This document shows, piece after piece, positions 36,907-50,638 of a DNA stretch of 64,000 bases (position 1 is its first letter; every line of letters begins with the position of its first letter). The position numbers and the translations under genes are program-made. Source of the stretch: Epiperipatus broadwayi. Taxonomy: Eukaryota > Onychophora > Udeonychophora > Euonychophora > Peripatidae. Location of the stretch: the NCBI GenBank assembly GCA_028023455.1, contig JAQFVV010006200.1, positions 1,435,238 to 1,499,237 of the forward strand. The letters are read 5' to 3'. The notes beneath the pieces were generated by a model, which saw only the letters and a program-made list of their open reading frames with translations, searched no databases and had not been told where the DNA came from.

Positions 36907-39900
36907 TTCTAAACCATAGGTTCCCAAACTCTTTTTTTGCAAGACATAAATTTTGTAATGCCCCTCCCCTAAGTATAACAGTTTTCCACATTCATTCTGT
37001 TTAATATTTTTGAAGTAAATAGCAACTACTGATACTGTACTGGATGATGCCTATCCCATAATTCATATGATGTATACAAAATATAACATGATGTCAATGT
37101 TACGCATCTTGGAATGCGACATCAACATAAACTCAATATCAATAACAAGAAGAAAAAAAATGTAAAGATATTAAATTTAAGCTTAAATGAGTGAAATCAA
37201 ACCAAAATCGATTGTATTTTCTGACTTCTCCCTATCCAAAATTATAATACCCTACTAATTGGTACCATAAAGTTTTAGGTGGTATATCTTTGAAAGGCCG
37301 AACCTAAACCTCACCTTTATGTGTCATTTTCGAGAAGAAAAAACACTTTTTAAAAAGAAAATACCACTGCCAACAAAACAAAAACAAAAAAAACCAAATC
37401 AGCATGTCAATAAATTTTCAATAATCACATACAGAGATTACAACAATAATAATATTTTCACGCAAAATAATTGTCTCTTTTTTCAAATAGAACGTTGTAT
37501 TAAATATATATATCTACACCTCTGCATGCACACAAGCATTCCAGAAATTAATTTGGTAGTACTGTTTTAAAGTAGGAAAATCAAATAATAATTTATAGAG
37601 AAACAAAAAAAAAATACAAATAATAAAAAAAACAATAAAATTTATAACAACAAAACAAAATAATAAATGAAAAAAAATTATACCATCCAACTTTCTTCTT
37701 CTTTCTTTCCATTAACTGTCTCTGGACTTAGCAACTTTTAACTGTGCTATAAACTATGACAACAAGGCAGTAAGGGATTCCCTTCTTCACAGCAAAATGT
37801 AGGCATTAAGGTATTCAGCATCAGCTAGCATCTGTGGTTACATCACAGCAGCATAGGAATCTGGCTAATGCACTAACATTGGGACTTTACATCATCAGCA
37901 TTTTAATGATAAAATTTAAGCATTTTTATATTTCTCAGTTTTCTCTAGAAATCTTTATAATAACAATAGCAATCAACCAAGAGTCAATCACACAATTCTG
38001 GTCAGACTATAATTTGAAGCTAGGCTCAGCTCTGCCTTCTTTCATAAAGTTCTACACTACTTTACAACTAGAATATTTCTTTTAGTTCAGCAAACCCATA
38101 ACTGCCCAGCAAATAAAACAGAGCAAGGAAAACAATACTCAGAAGAGACCCCCCCCATCACTTACTGAAAACCTTTTATAGCACACCTATAGCAATACAA
38201 ATTGAATACCTCTTTTTCACTATTACAGCTGTTATCCTCCAATTTTTTGGATAATTGATCATAAATACAATTGATATAGCTTTTTACACCTTTTTATCTT
38301 TCACTTTTCCTTTTCCACTCAGACTCTTTTAATCCCTCAAGGAGTTTCATTTTACATATTGTAGTGGTCATATTTGTACATCCATGCAACAAAATCAAGA
38401 GTTTTGGCAAATTATCCCAAAGCTGATCTAGATGAGGGGTTGAAACCTCGAATCAGATTGCATGTCAGTTTCTTCACTAATGCTCCGTGATTTACTACCC
38501 TATGGATGACAAATATGAGATTACACTTGGACTCTTTTAGTTCACATGCTGGCAGTAGCAAAGGCTGGAACATGAAACTTGTGAAATTATGAATAAATTA
38601 TTAATAAATTAATTGAACACACAAACCTATGGCTGGTTAGGTAATGCATATATTAATAACTAACAATAAATTAAAATAGATTTTGGAATGAACTGTGAAT
38701 AACACACTAAATATTTTATAAGTTTTAAGATATTTAATTATTAATATATAAGTTAAATAATACAAAATAGAAGTATATTGGGATTTATATATACAGGTGT
38801 CTTACAATGATGAGTGGATTTAGATACAAGTTCTCATCTTTTATGCATTTAAAAATCATTTAAATTTAACCTTTACTACAGATTAATACATGTGGTCTAA
38901 TCATGCCTAAATTATGATATGCCAGTCCTATGAGGTTTGCTAAGAGTTAAATCTTACAAGAATGATAACTGACAAAATATACTTATTTATTAAAATTACA
39001 TACTGAGCAATAAATGTGCTCCCTATGTGGATCATCTTATATAAACTAGATCTGAGGTTCAGATCAATGCTGAACAGAATAATATTATGGAGGGTGAACT
39101 AGTGACTTACAGTGCAGCTTCAGAGCTTACGGCATTGTGTAAATTAAATAAGGGTTGCAGCCTGAATTTGTGATTACTCATGGGATTCAGTACCAAGTAC
39201 TCAGTTCCCATGGAATGTAGAACTTACTATCATAAAATATAAGAACATTGAGCTCAAGTGTTTGGAGCAGCTTAACATACAGTTCTGGACACTCATGTTC
39301 CAGTTCTAAAAAAGAGCTGTCCAAATTAAGAATAATGGTGTGGCCCTTAAAACCTGAAGCCCATTTTAATAAGAAAATATATATAGCAAGGTGTATTTTG
39401 CACATATGTGCTTTACAAGGACACATTCATAATAGTTTCCAAATATCAAATTAATATTAAAATTAATAAAGCACTAAATCTATAGTTTCGATCTGCGAAA
39501 CTACTATAAGACAGTTCATAAATTAGCATACTTAAAACATGCTAAAAAGGGTTAATTAAAAGGACCTAGTTTATTAATTAAATCTATATAGTTTATGATA
39601 ATAAACTAAGGAGGAGTAAAGCATATTTAGGACTTAACTATTTACTTACAATATGCTTTAAAATATCATTCTTGCTATTACTTAACTAGATATAACTTAT
39701 TAACAGGCAAACCTGAATAATGATATTCTAAACATAGTAATCTAACTAAATATATATTATAGGTATCAAAATGGAGATTTGTGTCCTTAAAAAGTGACAT
39801 AAACCATTTACTTGAGAACTTCTAATCATCTCTCTAATATTATTAATATTAATAATCTCCATTTTGAAACATGGCAAATCATAAATTCAATATAGTACAA

Positions 39901-41756
39901 ATAATATAAAATAAAATAGACATGGTGACAGATTAGGACAGTATAGATATAATAACTGATTACAGTTATTAAGTTAGGAGAATTATTAAATTAGAACTTA
40001 ATTTAACATAGGCAAGATTGTTACAATTATTCTTATTAATTTTAGAATTACATTAAATTATATTACAGAGTTTAGTTTCATTTTATTAGAAAACATTTAG
40101 GAGTTATAAACTGTGAACATTCAATTATATAGCTAGCTTAGAAATTATAAAAACAGTTTAATTTTAGATATAACTTTAAGAGCTCTGCGGTAAGAGATTT
40201 TACCAATAATCTTCTCCTCACTGAGGCATTCTTCATGGCATTTAGCACTGGAATTCTCCCTTAGCTTGGCTTGTCTGATATCTTCTTGGCAGGCTTTTGG
40301 TCTTGAACTTGTCCATTATCCTGAACCAGTTTCACAAAAGGGAAGAGGGTAAATGGGTTGACTTTTAGCTGATGGTTTTCATTATAAAATCTGATATAGA
40401 CTATGGCAGCAAAGTGTTTCCAAAAGTTAAGAGAGTGAACCATAGTGCTTAATTTTGGGTTTTTTTACATCAACACTTTTACTTCACCCTTGAAAAACCA
40501 TGAAGTTGTTTACAATTTTTAGTTTTAAGATTTAAGTTTTAACATATCTTTATTAACTTTAATGAAGACAAAAGTAAAACTAAAGTTATTCATTAAATAG
40601 TGCATCTTGACTGCCTTTCTTTTGGCTTAAATCTATTTTTGAATTTATTTTAAATTTTTTTTCTTGGTTCTCACACAAATTAAACCAGCTGTGTGTGTCA
40701 TAAGACAATTTCCAAGAATCAGATGATCTTTTAAAAAGAGATTTAAGTTTTGTAAACATTTTACTATATGTGTAAATTTGTCACCTCTAGAATCGAAAAT
40801 TTATATGGGAATAAAAGTAAATTTGTACCTAAATTTTATAACAACATAAAGATAAAATAATTTAGATAGCATTGCAATGCTTATAAAATCTATTACACTG
40901 CAACTTCATTCACACACACGTATATATATAGGTGCACTTATGCACATACAACAATGTTTACACAACATACTTTATTTATTAATTTAATTTATAGCTTATA
41001 CTTAGTATATGCATTATGAAACATGCATACAAACTTTAATACGCTACATATATGCAAATATATGAATATACATACATATTTGTGAATATACACTATTACG
41101 CACCAAAATACATTATTATATGAAGATATATGTGGACTAGGATGGTTTTAAACTAGGGAAAGAATACTACTATGGGACATTGTAAGTGAAATGAGATGAT
41201 AGGCCAAATAATACCATTTCAATATAGTTTCTAATTTTAATACAATGGAAATAGCTTTTTCCATCTTTACAAAAGATTCAAAACAAAAAAAAACAACAAA
41301 TCTGAGTATATGACAAATTTTTAGATTCTCTCAGCTGATGTTGGCCTTAAATTGCTTTATTTTTTAAACAAAAAATATAATGCACAAAATGACCACTTCT
41401 ATCTATCTATTAGTAAAATTTAAAATTAGCCATTCAATAATAACCTGCATTCTTTTTAATTTGTTAATAGGGAAAAAAACATCAAAAATGTGCAAAACAT
41501 TTACAGTTACTCTGACTATCTCCCTTTTTTATATATTCTTGCACATAAACAATTTATAAAATAACTATAAAATTGGCAAAATAATATAAAAATTAGTGGT
41601 TTGAGAGCGAGTTAATGCCAACGATCGGTGCTTTTGGAGAAAAGGCTGACCACCTGAACTTTCCCCAAATGCTTCTGAACCCACTATTGCCCCCTAGAAG
41701 TCTTAACTTCCCATTGGGGGGCAGTACCGCCCACTTTGGGAAACATTGTTTTAAAC
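36907..41756. mobile_element. Possible 4.8-kb hAT-type insertion, defined by ends and flank repeat
   Basis: The left end at 36915 reads CATAGGTTCCCAAACTC. The complement of the right end at 41748 reads CAATGTTTCCCAAAGTG, 11 of 15 identical. These resemble the 'CAGxGxTTCCCAAA' terminal repeats of many hAT elements. The 8 bases outside are TTCTAAAC (36907-36914) and TTTTAAAC (41749-41756), one mismatch, as expected for an old hAT duplication. No transposase domain could be read inside. The interior holds only short frames such as 60 codons on the minus strand at 40443-40261 and 83 codons at 37834-38085. The ends could instead belong to two separate short elements. Confidence 0.45.
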
Positions 41757-41871
41757 TATTAAACCAATTTAAGTGGATAAAAAACTAAATGTATAATGTT
41801 TTACATTACTTTAAAAAAACTGCTATAAATTTGAAATCACAAAATTTTGACTGAAATTATTATGAAGCTAT

Positions 41872-41961
41872 CTATTATATATATATCAAATGCATTGACC
41901 AGGAAGCGAACCCAGTCCAGGGCCAGATGCTATGTTACCCACTAGGCCACCAATGCTTGAC
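41872..41961 (-). mobile_element. tRNA-Gly-derived SINE, copy 3
   Basis: The minus strand starts TTGTCAAGCATTGGTGGCCT, carries box A TGGTGGCCTAGTGGG, then box B GGTTCGCTTCCTGG, and ends TCAATGCATTTGATATATA. Part of the anticodon arm is lost. Flanks share AAGCTAT (41865-41871 and 41962-41968), a short but plausible target duplication. Confidence 0.8.
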
Positions 41962-41999
41962 AAGCTATTTTTGTTCACTTTTTAAAAATATAATTATAT

Positions 42000-42410
42000 G
42001 CGGGATTCAAACTCAGACTTTCACATGACCCACCACTCTCAGTGCCATCTCATATTGCTGACCCACCTGATCACATACATATTGAAAAGATAAATAATCA
42101 CCAATATATGTATTTCATGCTAAACCAGCAATAATCAGTTGGTCTAGATTACTATCCTCACACATATATACAATCAGTGCTCAGCTTTATATTAAGATAG
42201 CCAATCTTCATCCTTTAATGGACAGGCTTCAAACTAATCCAACTCACAACTCTTCAGACCTTCCATTTCATTGAAAATCTGATGATGTAACATTCAAAGT
42301 CCATGTTAGTGCCAAGGTTATCATCCTACCCATGTTGACGTATATCATTCTGACCTCTCATGTACAAGAGAATGATCCATTTATATATACTTATGCGAGA
42401 GATGGGCAGA
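42000..42410 (+). repeat. R1 fold-back family, unit 1 of a cluster
   Basis: Runs from 'gggattcaaactcagacttt' through 'caatcagttggtctagatt'-type core, 'atattaagatagccaatctt', 'aatggacaggcttcaaacta', 'attgaaaatctgatgatg' to 'catcctacccatgttgacgt'. Unit 2 repeats it directly and unit 3 is inverted. On the complementary strand one end reads GAGTTCGAATCCCGC, which looks like a pol III box B; no convincing box A goes with it. Confidence 0.85.
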
Positions 42411-42477
42411 CCTTTTACACACTATTTATATAAATTAATACTTGTAAAGGCTTAAACTTGCATTTATATATGTAATA

Positions 42478-42830
42478 TATGGGGAATTCGAACTCAGACT
42501 TTCACATGATCCACCACTCCCAGTGCCATTTCATATTGCTGACCCACCTGATTACATACATGTTGAAAAGATAAATAATCACTAATATACATATTTCATG
42601 CTAAACCAGCAATCATCAGTTGGTCTAGATTACTATCCTCACACATATATACAATCAGTACTCAGCTTTATATTAAGATAGCCAATCTTCATCCTTTAAT
42701 GGACAGGCTTCAAACTACTCCAACTCACAACTCTTCAGACTTTCATTTCATTGAAAATCTGATGATGGAACATTCAAAGCCCACGTTAGTGCCAAGGTTG
42801 TCATCCTATCCCTCGCATATGTATGTATAA
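42478..42830 (+). repeat. R1 family, unit 2 (left arm of palindrome)
   Basis: A direct copy of 42000-42360, more than 90% identical by eye, beginning ggggaattcgaactcagact. It forms the left arm of a palindrome with 42831-43250. Confidence 0.9.
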
Positions 42831-43255
42831 ATGGATTATTCTCCGTATATGAGGAGTCAGTGTGACTAATACATCAACATGGGTAGGATGATAACCTTGG
42901 CATTAACATGAGCTTTCAACGTTCCATCATCCGATTTTCAATGAAATGGGAGGCTGAAGAGTTGTGAGTTGGAATAGTTTGAAGCCTGTCCATTAAAATA
43001 TGAAGATTGCCTATCTTAATATAAAGCTGAACAATGATTGTATATATGTGTGAGGATTGTAATCTAGACCAACTGACGATTGCTGGTTTAGCATGAAATA
43101 CATATATTGGTGATTATTTATCCTTTCAACATGTAGGTGATCAGGTAGGTCAGCAATATGAGATGGCACTGAGAGTGGTGGGTCATGTGAAAGTCTGAGT
43201 TCGAATCCCGCAAATATTACATATATAAATGCAGGTTTAAGCCTGTACAATGTAT
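42831..43255 (-). repeat. R1 family, unit 3 (right arm of palindrome)
   Basis: The inverted complement of units 1 and 2, ending gagttcgaatcccgcaaata. The palindrome is centred near 42835 with a short unpaired middle. The 79-codon minus-strand frame at 43250-43011 follows from the repeat. Confidence 0.9.
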
Positions 43256-43780
43256 TAAAAATATAATTGGAAATTTATTTAAGTGTTAATAAATAATTAT
43301 TTAATTAAAATATTTATGTGATAATTATTTAGTCACTAGTGTAAAAAATTAATATCACGTGACAACGTAAAAGAAATATATAATTTAACAAAATTCATAT
43401 ATATATTGATTATTTTGTAATGTTAAACAATGAGGAAAATTTTATCAAAAGAAAATATCAAACAAAAATAATGTTTGAGTTCTTCAATATAAAAATAATG
43501 CCACACATTTTTTATTTTTAAGTAAAATTTATTAGCATGTACAGTGAAATACACAATTTAAAATTTAGTATTACATTAGTAATAACTCATCTAGATATTT
43601 TATTTAAATAATGCAAATTACTTTTTTTATATATATAAAAACGATGACGATAAAACTATAAAATTTTATAATCACTTCTTAAGACACACAAAAAAAGAAT
43701 TCTTTGGCGAGAAAAAAAATCTATTTTAAGATAATATTTTGTTGTTTAAATACAAATCAAAAAATAAACTTATTATTTTT

Positions 43781-43878
43781 TCTTTCACGTGTCAAAGCAT
43801 CAGCCGGGAAGCGAACCCGCAAACCCGGGACAACTGCTTGTAAGGCAGCTGTGCTGACACTCGACCACCACGCTTGAC
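43781..43878 (-). mobile_element. tRNA-Gly-derived SINE, copy 4
   Basis: The minus strand reads GTCAAGCGTGGTGGTCGAGT, CAGCTGCCTTACAAGCAG, then TTGTCCCGGGTTTGCGGGTT continuing into the box B T-loop CGCTTCCCGG, and the trailer GATGCTTTGACACGTGAAAG. It belongs to the insert-bearing subfamily with copies 1 and 2. Flanks share TATTATT, weak in such A+T-rich DNA. Confidence 0.82.
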
Positions 43879-43885
43879 TATTATT

Positions 43886-45420
43886 ATTAATTTTTTTTGT
43901 ACAAATTTATGTTATAAATTTTTTTTTTTTTAAAGAAAATAATTCAAAGGGGGGAAGAGAATTTAGAAAATTATAATATCAAAACAAATATTTTCTAGAA
44001 TAGTCCGAGTCTGAATATTTATAGGTAATAAAAAAAGACTTCAAATATCTGAATAAATATCAGATGTATTATGGATCTGATCACTAAGTAAATTTTAATT
44101 CTATCATAATCATTTTGCCTGCTCGTAAAGAAAAAAAATATTTTGTTTTAAACTTTCAATATATAGCTGAACATGCTTCCGTCCTAGTTGGTCAAATTCA
44201 TAGCGTCAAACTCAGCGACAAAAGTTCAAGATGAGTTTATAATACAAATGCAGCAGGCATTATGCAAATTTATAAATTTACACGCTTCACTTTTTGGACA
44301 AAGCAACAAAAGATATTTTTTTGTTCATCACATTTATTATAGAAAAGAGAACGGAGTTTAGATTAAATAGGGTTATTTCAGATACCATAGTATGAGGAGG
44401 ATAAAAGTTGCGACTCTTAATGCTAGTCAATTGTTATTATATGCGTGTTTAATAATGGTGTGAGATCCAGTTCAACAAAACAGAAAATAATTTACGTACT
44501 GATCTGGGAATATAGATATAATTCCACTATCATAAAAGATATTTATGATTACTCAGACTTTCAATAATTGGCTCTAGAATAGGAAAAAGAAAATACTACT
44601 TTTATTGACTTATATATAGTTAAGCAAGTGTTGAAATAAGCAGTACATGGTATCAGGTGTCAAAAACAATTAAATTTCTTGTTACAATATATATTATAGT
44701 ATGATAAATTAATTAGTAAATTAAATAAAACATGTTTGCGAAACTTTAAAAAATATTATTTTGTTACATTGTTTTGATATTTGGCCTGTAAACAGGTGTT
44801 AGAAGTTTTCAATCTTTCTAATTTGAAGTTCTTCTTTATTTAATGATTTTTAATATTGCGTAGACTCTACAAATATTGTCCTGCTTGTCCTGGTCTTAGG
44901 AGGTAGTAAATGCATTTGCATTTTTCTCGTGAAAACTTACTTTCCATCGATTCAAGAAATAAACAATATTTTTGAATATTCCAAAAATAAAAATTTTCTG
45001 CCATATGATTAGTTTCCAGAAAAATAATCAAACTCGTGATAATCCAATCTGCCCCTGGTATATCTATATACATTTCTTTTTTGTAAAGGTAAAGACTATT
45101 TCAAATGTAGAATGCATATATATCAGCTAAAATGATAAAAAAAAGTAGAGATATGAGGAACAAAACATTACAAATATTGAAAATCGGAAAACTTTTTTCT
45201 TCTCCTGCTATTCAAATAGCAAATATTAATTTCATTATACACTGTCTTAGATAAATTAACACAGTAATAGAAGGATTTACTCAGAGTTAAAAGTTTCAAA
45301 GTTAATTCTCAGCTGAATAGTGTACTTTTTACAAAAAAAAAAAAAAAAACGTCTGTTATTTACTTAACTGAAAAAAAATTACTCACGATACCAGTAGAGA
45401 GTTCAATATATGACCTCTTT
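43886..45420. other. Unassigned A+T-rich DNA
   Basis: Nothing recognised. A 68-codon minus-strand frame at 45073-44867 has no recognisable motif. Confidence 0.5.
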
Positions 45421-45421
45421 A

Positions 45422-47830
45422 AGTTTTAGGGAGTTTGATTTATAAAAAATATAGTTTGGGAAACTTATAAAGGAGGGTGGAGTTTTAAGTTGCAGTGTTA
45501 ACAGAAAGAAGAAGAATGGACAGAATATAAGAAATAAACAAAAGGTAGCTGATTTGGATATAAATATAGATGTGGAGAGGGAATGGGTCTGTAAAATTAA
45601 TGGTAAGCAAGTTATTTATAAATGTAATGGAGAAGAAAGAGTCAAAGGAATTTATAAAAGAGTAGTTAGGAAATAAGAAATTGTTAAAATTGGATCTATG
45701 AATATGCAAGGTGATCGAAAAACCAGAAACATGGCTGAAATTAAACAAAGCAGTTAAAAATGAAGAACTTGAGGTGTTAGCAGTAGTGGAAACACATCGA
45801 AGAGAAGAAGAACTTATACTGGAAGACTTGGTATGGCAGGGTATAAGTAGAGAAGAAAAAGAAAAAAAGGGGTTGTGGTATAGGAGTTATGTCAAAAAAA
45901 TATTAAAATATTGTTAAATGTCAAGAACATTTGTGGTTTGAGATAATGTTAGGAAGACAAGACTGAATGTTGTTTATAGTGTATATAGCCACCGGAGATA
46001 GTCAAATTATAATGGAATGGAGCAGTAGCATATGTGAATGCCTAGTTAAGGATATAGAGAGTTTCAAAAAATGGAATAATGGTTATAGGGGATATGAATG
46101 GGCATATTGAAGAAATTGATGATGTAGATAACAAGAATTAACAACTTTTGAGGAATTTTTGTCAGAGAGTGAATTTGTACACTGGAAATTTGTCAAATAA
46201 TTAGAAGGGACAATACACATAGTCTAGAAATAATAAATTTCACACAATAGATTATGTATTAGTAGAGAAAGAGGGAATGAATAAAGTATGGAAAATTAAA
46301 GTGTTTGATAATAAAGAGAGAGAGTATGTAATAATGGTCATAATTTCTTTATAATAGAAGGGTTAGTAATGTGATGGAAAATAGTAATAAAAGTAGAAAG
46401 AATAGTGAAAAATGTGGATGGAGAATGAGCAATAAAAATAAGTTAGAAGAATATAAAATAAAAGTTGAAGAAACCATGGAAGAGTTGGTTCGGGATGAAT
46501 ATAAGGACTGGTGTGGTGAATATGAAAAAGTGTCAAATAGGGGTATAGGTGAGAATATTCAGAAGAATAAAAGTAATAAAAAAGTAAGAGTAAAATTGTA
46601 AAAGAGAGGAAAAAAGCATGCAGAGAATATAAGTATGCTATTAAGAACAAGGAAAGTGAAAAAGATGTTATTGTTAAATGGAAAAAGTATTCAGAAAAAA
46701 AAAAGTTGACCAAAATAGATCATTATAAAGAGAGAATGAAATTAAATAGTAAATTGTTGGAGGATATAAATATAAGTGAAATAGATGGGAGTAAAAAAAA
46801 ATTGGAAATACATTAAAAGAAGGAATGCAGAGGAGAGAAAGAAATAGTATTACTAGATGATAAGGAATAGAGAATATCTCTAGAGAAGAATTAGAGAAAA
46901 TCTTAAAATAAGTATGTATTGGATATAGAAAAGATGCTAGATGTGAAGGACAGAGTGATAACAAATATAAAAACATATAGTAATGGAAATATTAAGTTTA
47001 CAAAAAATAAACTGAATTAAACAGGAAAAAAAATTGAAAAGTGGAAAGGCTAGAGGTTTAGATGAATGAAAAGCAGAGGTGATAATGAATTTAGGACATA
47101 GGACAAAATTAAACCTATTATCATATTTTAATAAGATGGCACAAAAGAGATTTTCCAGATAGTTGAAATAGCTACTACTTAGAGGAAAGGGTAAGTATCA
47201 TAAAAAATTAAATAATTGTAGACTAATACCAGTAACATCAGTGTTATATAAAGTTTTCACATATATGGTGACTAGAAGGGTTGCAAGATGGACAGAAGAA
47301 AATAATATAGTGGTAGAAATGTAAGGAGGATTTCGATCAGATAGGTGTATAGAAGATAGTATTGTTTGTAGTTACACAACTTATAGATATGAGTAGAAAT
47401 ACAGGTAGACAATTATATATGGTTTTTATAGATATAGAGAAGGCATAAGATAAAGTCAATAGAAATAGATTATGGATAAGTTTAGTAAATTTGGGAACGG
47501 TGTGGATCTTATTAAGAGATTTATGAAAATAATTACTATACATATCAATCAGACAGTATAAAATCAGTTAAAGTTAAAAATGGGGTGGGACTAAGGCAAG
47601 GATGTCTTGTCACCTATTTTGTTTTTATTGTATTTGAGAGAAATGGAGAGAGAAATAGAAAGACTAGAAAGAGGGGTAGAGATACCATTAATAGGTGACA
47701 AGGGAGTATATACATTATTGGGTCTTTTATTTGCTCATGATGTCCTCTTGTGCACAGAAAATAGAGAAGATATGGGAGTTATGCTGAGGACATGCACAAG
47801 AGTGGATAAAGAGATGAGGATTAAATTTAA
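45422..47830 (+). mobile_element. SGNH-type LINE, second copy, truncated at both ends
   Basis: Aligns with 11820-14190 of the first copy. It enters just before the end of the SGNH domain ('gggagtttgatttataaaaa') and leaves inside the RT shortly after the active-site box ('gattaaatttaatgaa'). It contains the APE start with VVETHRREE (45786-45812), GDMNGHIEEIDDVDNKN near 46090, and RT palm residues IDMSRNTGRQL and VFIDIEKA near 47390-47450. Near 47585 it has VGLRQG, then SPILFLLYLREMEREIERLE (about 47610-47669), then LLFAHDVLL (about 47728). Stops and shifts are frequent. FAHD replaces the FADD active site. Absence of any 3' end suggests later deletion as well as 5' truncation. Confidence 0.88.
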
Positions 47831-47834
47831 TGAA

Positions 47835-48405
47835 ATTATTTTGCTAATGTAGATTAATCACAAGCAAATGCAAGGTAATAGCATCATTATTTGTGAAAAA
47901 GGACAAGCATTGTTTAAATATTTTTTTGCAAAATATTCCTAGTAAAAGTGCTGGTTTTTGTAAGATAAATTTTAATTTTTATTAAAATATAACTATATAT
48001 TACATACAGCAATTAACTACATATAGATTTTTATATTCTTGGGTTTTTGAATAGTAATTTTGATGTAGTCACGGTGCTGGGACAGATTGTCTCTAGAGTG
48101 TATTTCAATGTAAAATACAATGAGCAGTCGATATAATGAATTGCATTCTAGAACAAATTAATTTGTTACAGATTCCATTGTATGTAAAGTTAATCAAAAC
48201 ATCAAACTCTTGCCTATTCTTTACATGGAAAAATTCAAACAATAACATTTGACGTCTATACATTTACTTATATTGTATGAAATATATATAATATTTATGA
48301 GAATAATAATGATTTTAATATTCTTATTGTTTTATTTATTTTAATTTATAGATTATATATAAAATACTCTCAAGATGACTTATACATAAGGAGATTAACT
48401 GAAAC
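47835..48405. other. Unassigned A+T-rich DNA
   Basis: Nothing recognised. Confidence 0.5.
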
Positions 48406-48409
48406 ACAG

Positions 48410-48865
48410 GCTTGTTATATACCTGTGGCTATATATATGTAATATAGGGTATATGAGCACAGGCTTTTACACCACCCACCTCTCTCCACTCTATCTAATA
48501 ACACTGATACACCTAAACACATATATGCCGAAAAGATAAATAATCACCAATATACGTATTTCATGCTAAACCAGCAATCATCAGTTGGTCCAGACTATCA
48601 TCTTTACACACATATATAGTATAAGTGCTCAGATATATATATTAAAATAGACTATCCTCATAGTTTAATGGACAGGCTTCAATCCACTCCACACTCCAAC
48701 TCTTCAACCGTCCATCCAATTGAAAATCTGATGATGGAATGCTCAAAGGCCACCTTGAGGCCGAGGCCGAGATTATTGTCACACCCATGTTGACCTAAGG
48801 TCAATCTGAACCCCACATGTACAGGACATAATCCATTTAATACACCCTATATTACATAAGGAGAT
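48410..48865 (+). repeat. R1 family, full single copy
   Basis: Begins 'agggtatatgagcacaggct' and ends 'caccctatattacat', so its termini are themselves inverted repeats (ATAGGGTATA / TACACCCTAT). The interior follows R1: 'aaaccagcaatcatcagttg', 'ttaatggacaggcttcaatc', 'ttgaaaatctgatgatggaa' and 'cacccatgttgacct'. Confidence 0.85.
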
Positions 48866-48869
48866 TGTA

Positions 48870-50620
48870 AAGTAGGAAATAAATATGAATATTAAATTTT
48901 GTTCGTATTTTACTAACGGAAGTACATTTAAAAAAACAATGAATTCATTGAAATAATATACAGCATGTATATATACACACATACATTCATAAGTTCGGTT
49001 TATAATTTCAATATCATAGAAGAAAAGCTGAAACAATTTTTATTTAAAGGATCTTAAATAATACATTAGCATTATTCTCAATTCACAAATTTAGATGTTT
49101 TATCTAGTCAATTAGTCTCCTAACAAAACTGGGAGTTATTGGATTGCAGTTTGGATACAATTTATTAGATTTTTTTCAAATAGCTTCTCTTTAACTTATG
49201 ATTTCTTTATGAGCGTAATTATTTAACTTTGTTCTTTCTTACTCAGATATATATATATAAATGATAAAGCAATCTTTAAATAGTCTACAACAAAGCAAAG
49301 ACCAGTAATCTTTTAAAAAGAAATACTGTTCAATTTGGGACTAATACAAAAACAATAAAGTTACAAATCTTTATTTACAATACATATCATATATTAAATA
49401 CAATAGTATGCAAGTTCATTATATTGTTAATATTTAACAGATGCTTCCTTAACATTATCATATTATGTTGGTGAATACTACCCCCCCCCTCTGTTTGGAG
49501 AACTACTCAATTAAATGTTACCCTGAAAAATATTACTGCTCATTAAAATCTATTCTTTGCAACGGCTTCCTGATTTTTTATATATATCGAATTATCATGG
49601 CCTTATATAAAATGTATTTTTAAAAATGCATATGGTTTTACTCAGGAGTTCATTAGAATTTTAAGTGCGAGAAATTGACCCTGGGACCTCCCGGATACTC
49701 TACTAACTTGCGCAGCACAGAAAATGGAAAAAAAATATTAAGCAAATTGAACTTGCCAATAACTCAATATATTATTTTATCACCTAAGACTTGAACTCAA
49801 ATCATAATCCTCTTTTAAGCCAATAAACATCACATAATCATTATTTCTTATGCTTGCTTATAACTGTTATTAAAACAGGCAAAAATGCCCTAAGTAGCAA
49901 TAGATATAGAACGATTTGCCTGTTTTAATAATTCTCTTTTGGGATTTTAATCAAGAACCTATAATTAAAAAATTATAATGAGATTCCAAACAAATTTCTT
50001 TTTTCCAGATGTAACAATAAGCCAGTTGGATTTGATCTTTTTAGTTACAAGTGGAATCTCATCAACAGATTCAGGGAAACCCGTAATCATTGTGCTCATC
50101 TATTTCACAAATTAAACTTATCAGTCACTGATTTATGTAGATATGGGCAAACACAAATTATGAAACCTGTACTTGAAAATCTTAAGAAAGTCACAAGAAA
50201 ATTTATCACCTGGTTGGATTCTCTGCTGATTCTTTTGTGATATTCTGTTAATTAAGCTGATTAAAATAATTTATACATTAAATAAATAACTGGAAATTCA
50301 CATAAGTACAACTCAGTTTAATTTAATAATGATGATTAATTATTAAATGCAATCACTATACATTTGTGATTACCTTTTATTTTATCATCAATTAATGATA
50401 GTTTTCATATTATACTTACCAAAAGTAGATCACTGTATTTATAATATATTCACCTACTATCATGCAAACAATTTATAATAGCTTTGATTACTATGTTACA
50501 ATAAATTTGGTATAATCTATTGAAGATGGTTACTCACTCATCTTAATAATAATGGCAATAATTATTAAAGCTAGTAGTGATTGTATTGATTACCAGAACT
50601 AGTAATGGCTATTTAACTTA
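48870..50620. other. Unassigned A+T-rich DNA with one tRNA-like fragment
   Basis: No gene called. At 49665-49720 the minus strand reads TAGTAGAGTATCCGGGAGGT and then a box-B-like GGGTCAATTTC, resembling the inner part of a tRNA-derived SINE. Too short and incomplete to classify. Confidence 0.45.
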
Positions 50621-50638
50621 TTATTGAACTACAAATCT

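Noticed and set aside
46363-46976. Minus-strand frames of 100-116 codons rich in F, S, Y and L
   Set aside because: They are the reverse of the plus-strand LINE, whose A-rich coding strand gives F/S/L-rich complements. The same applies to minus frames at 12.4-14.6 kb.
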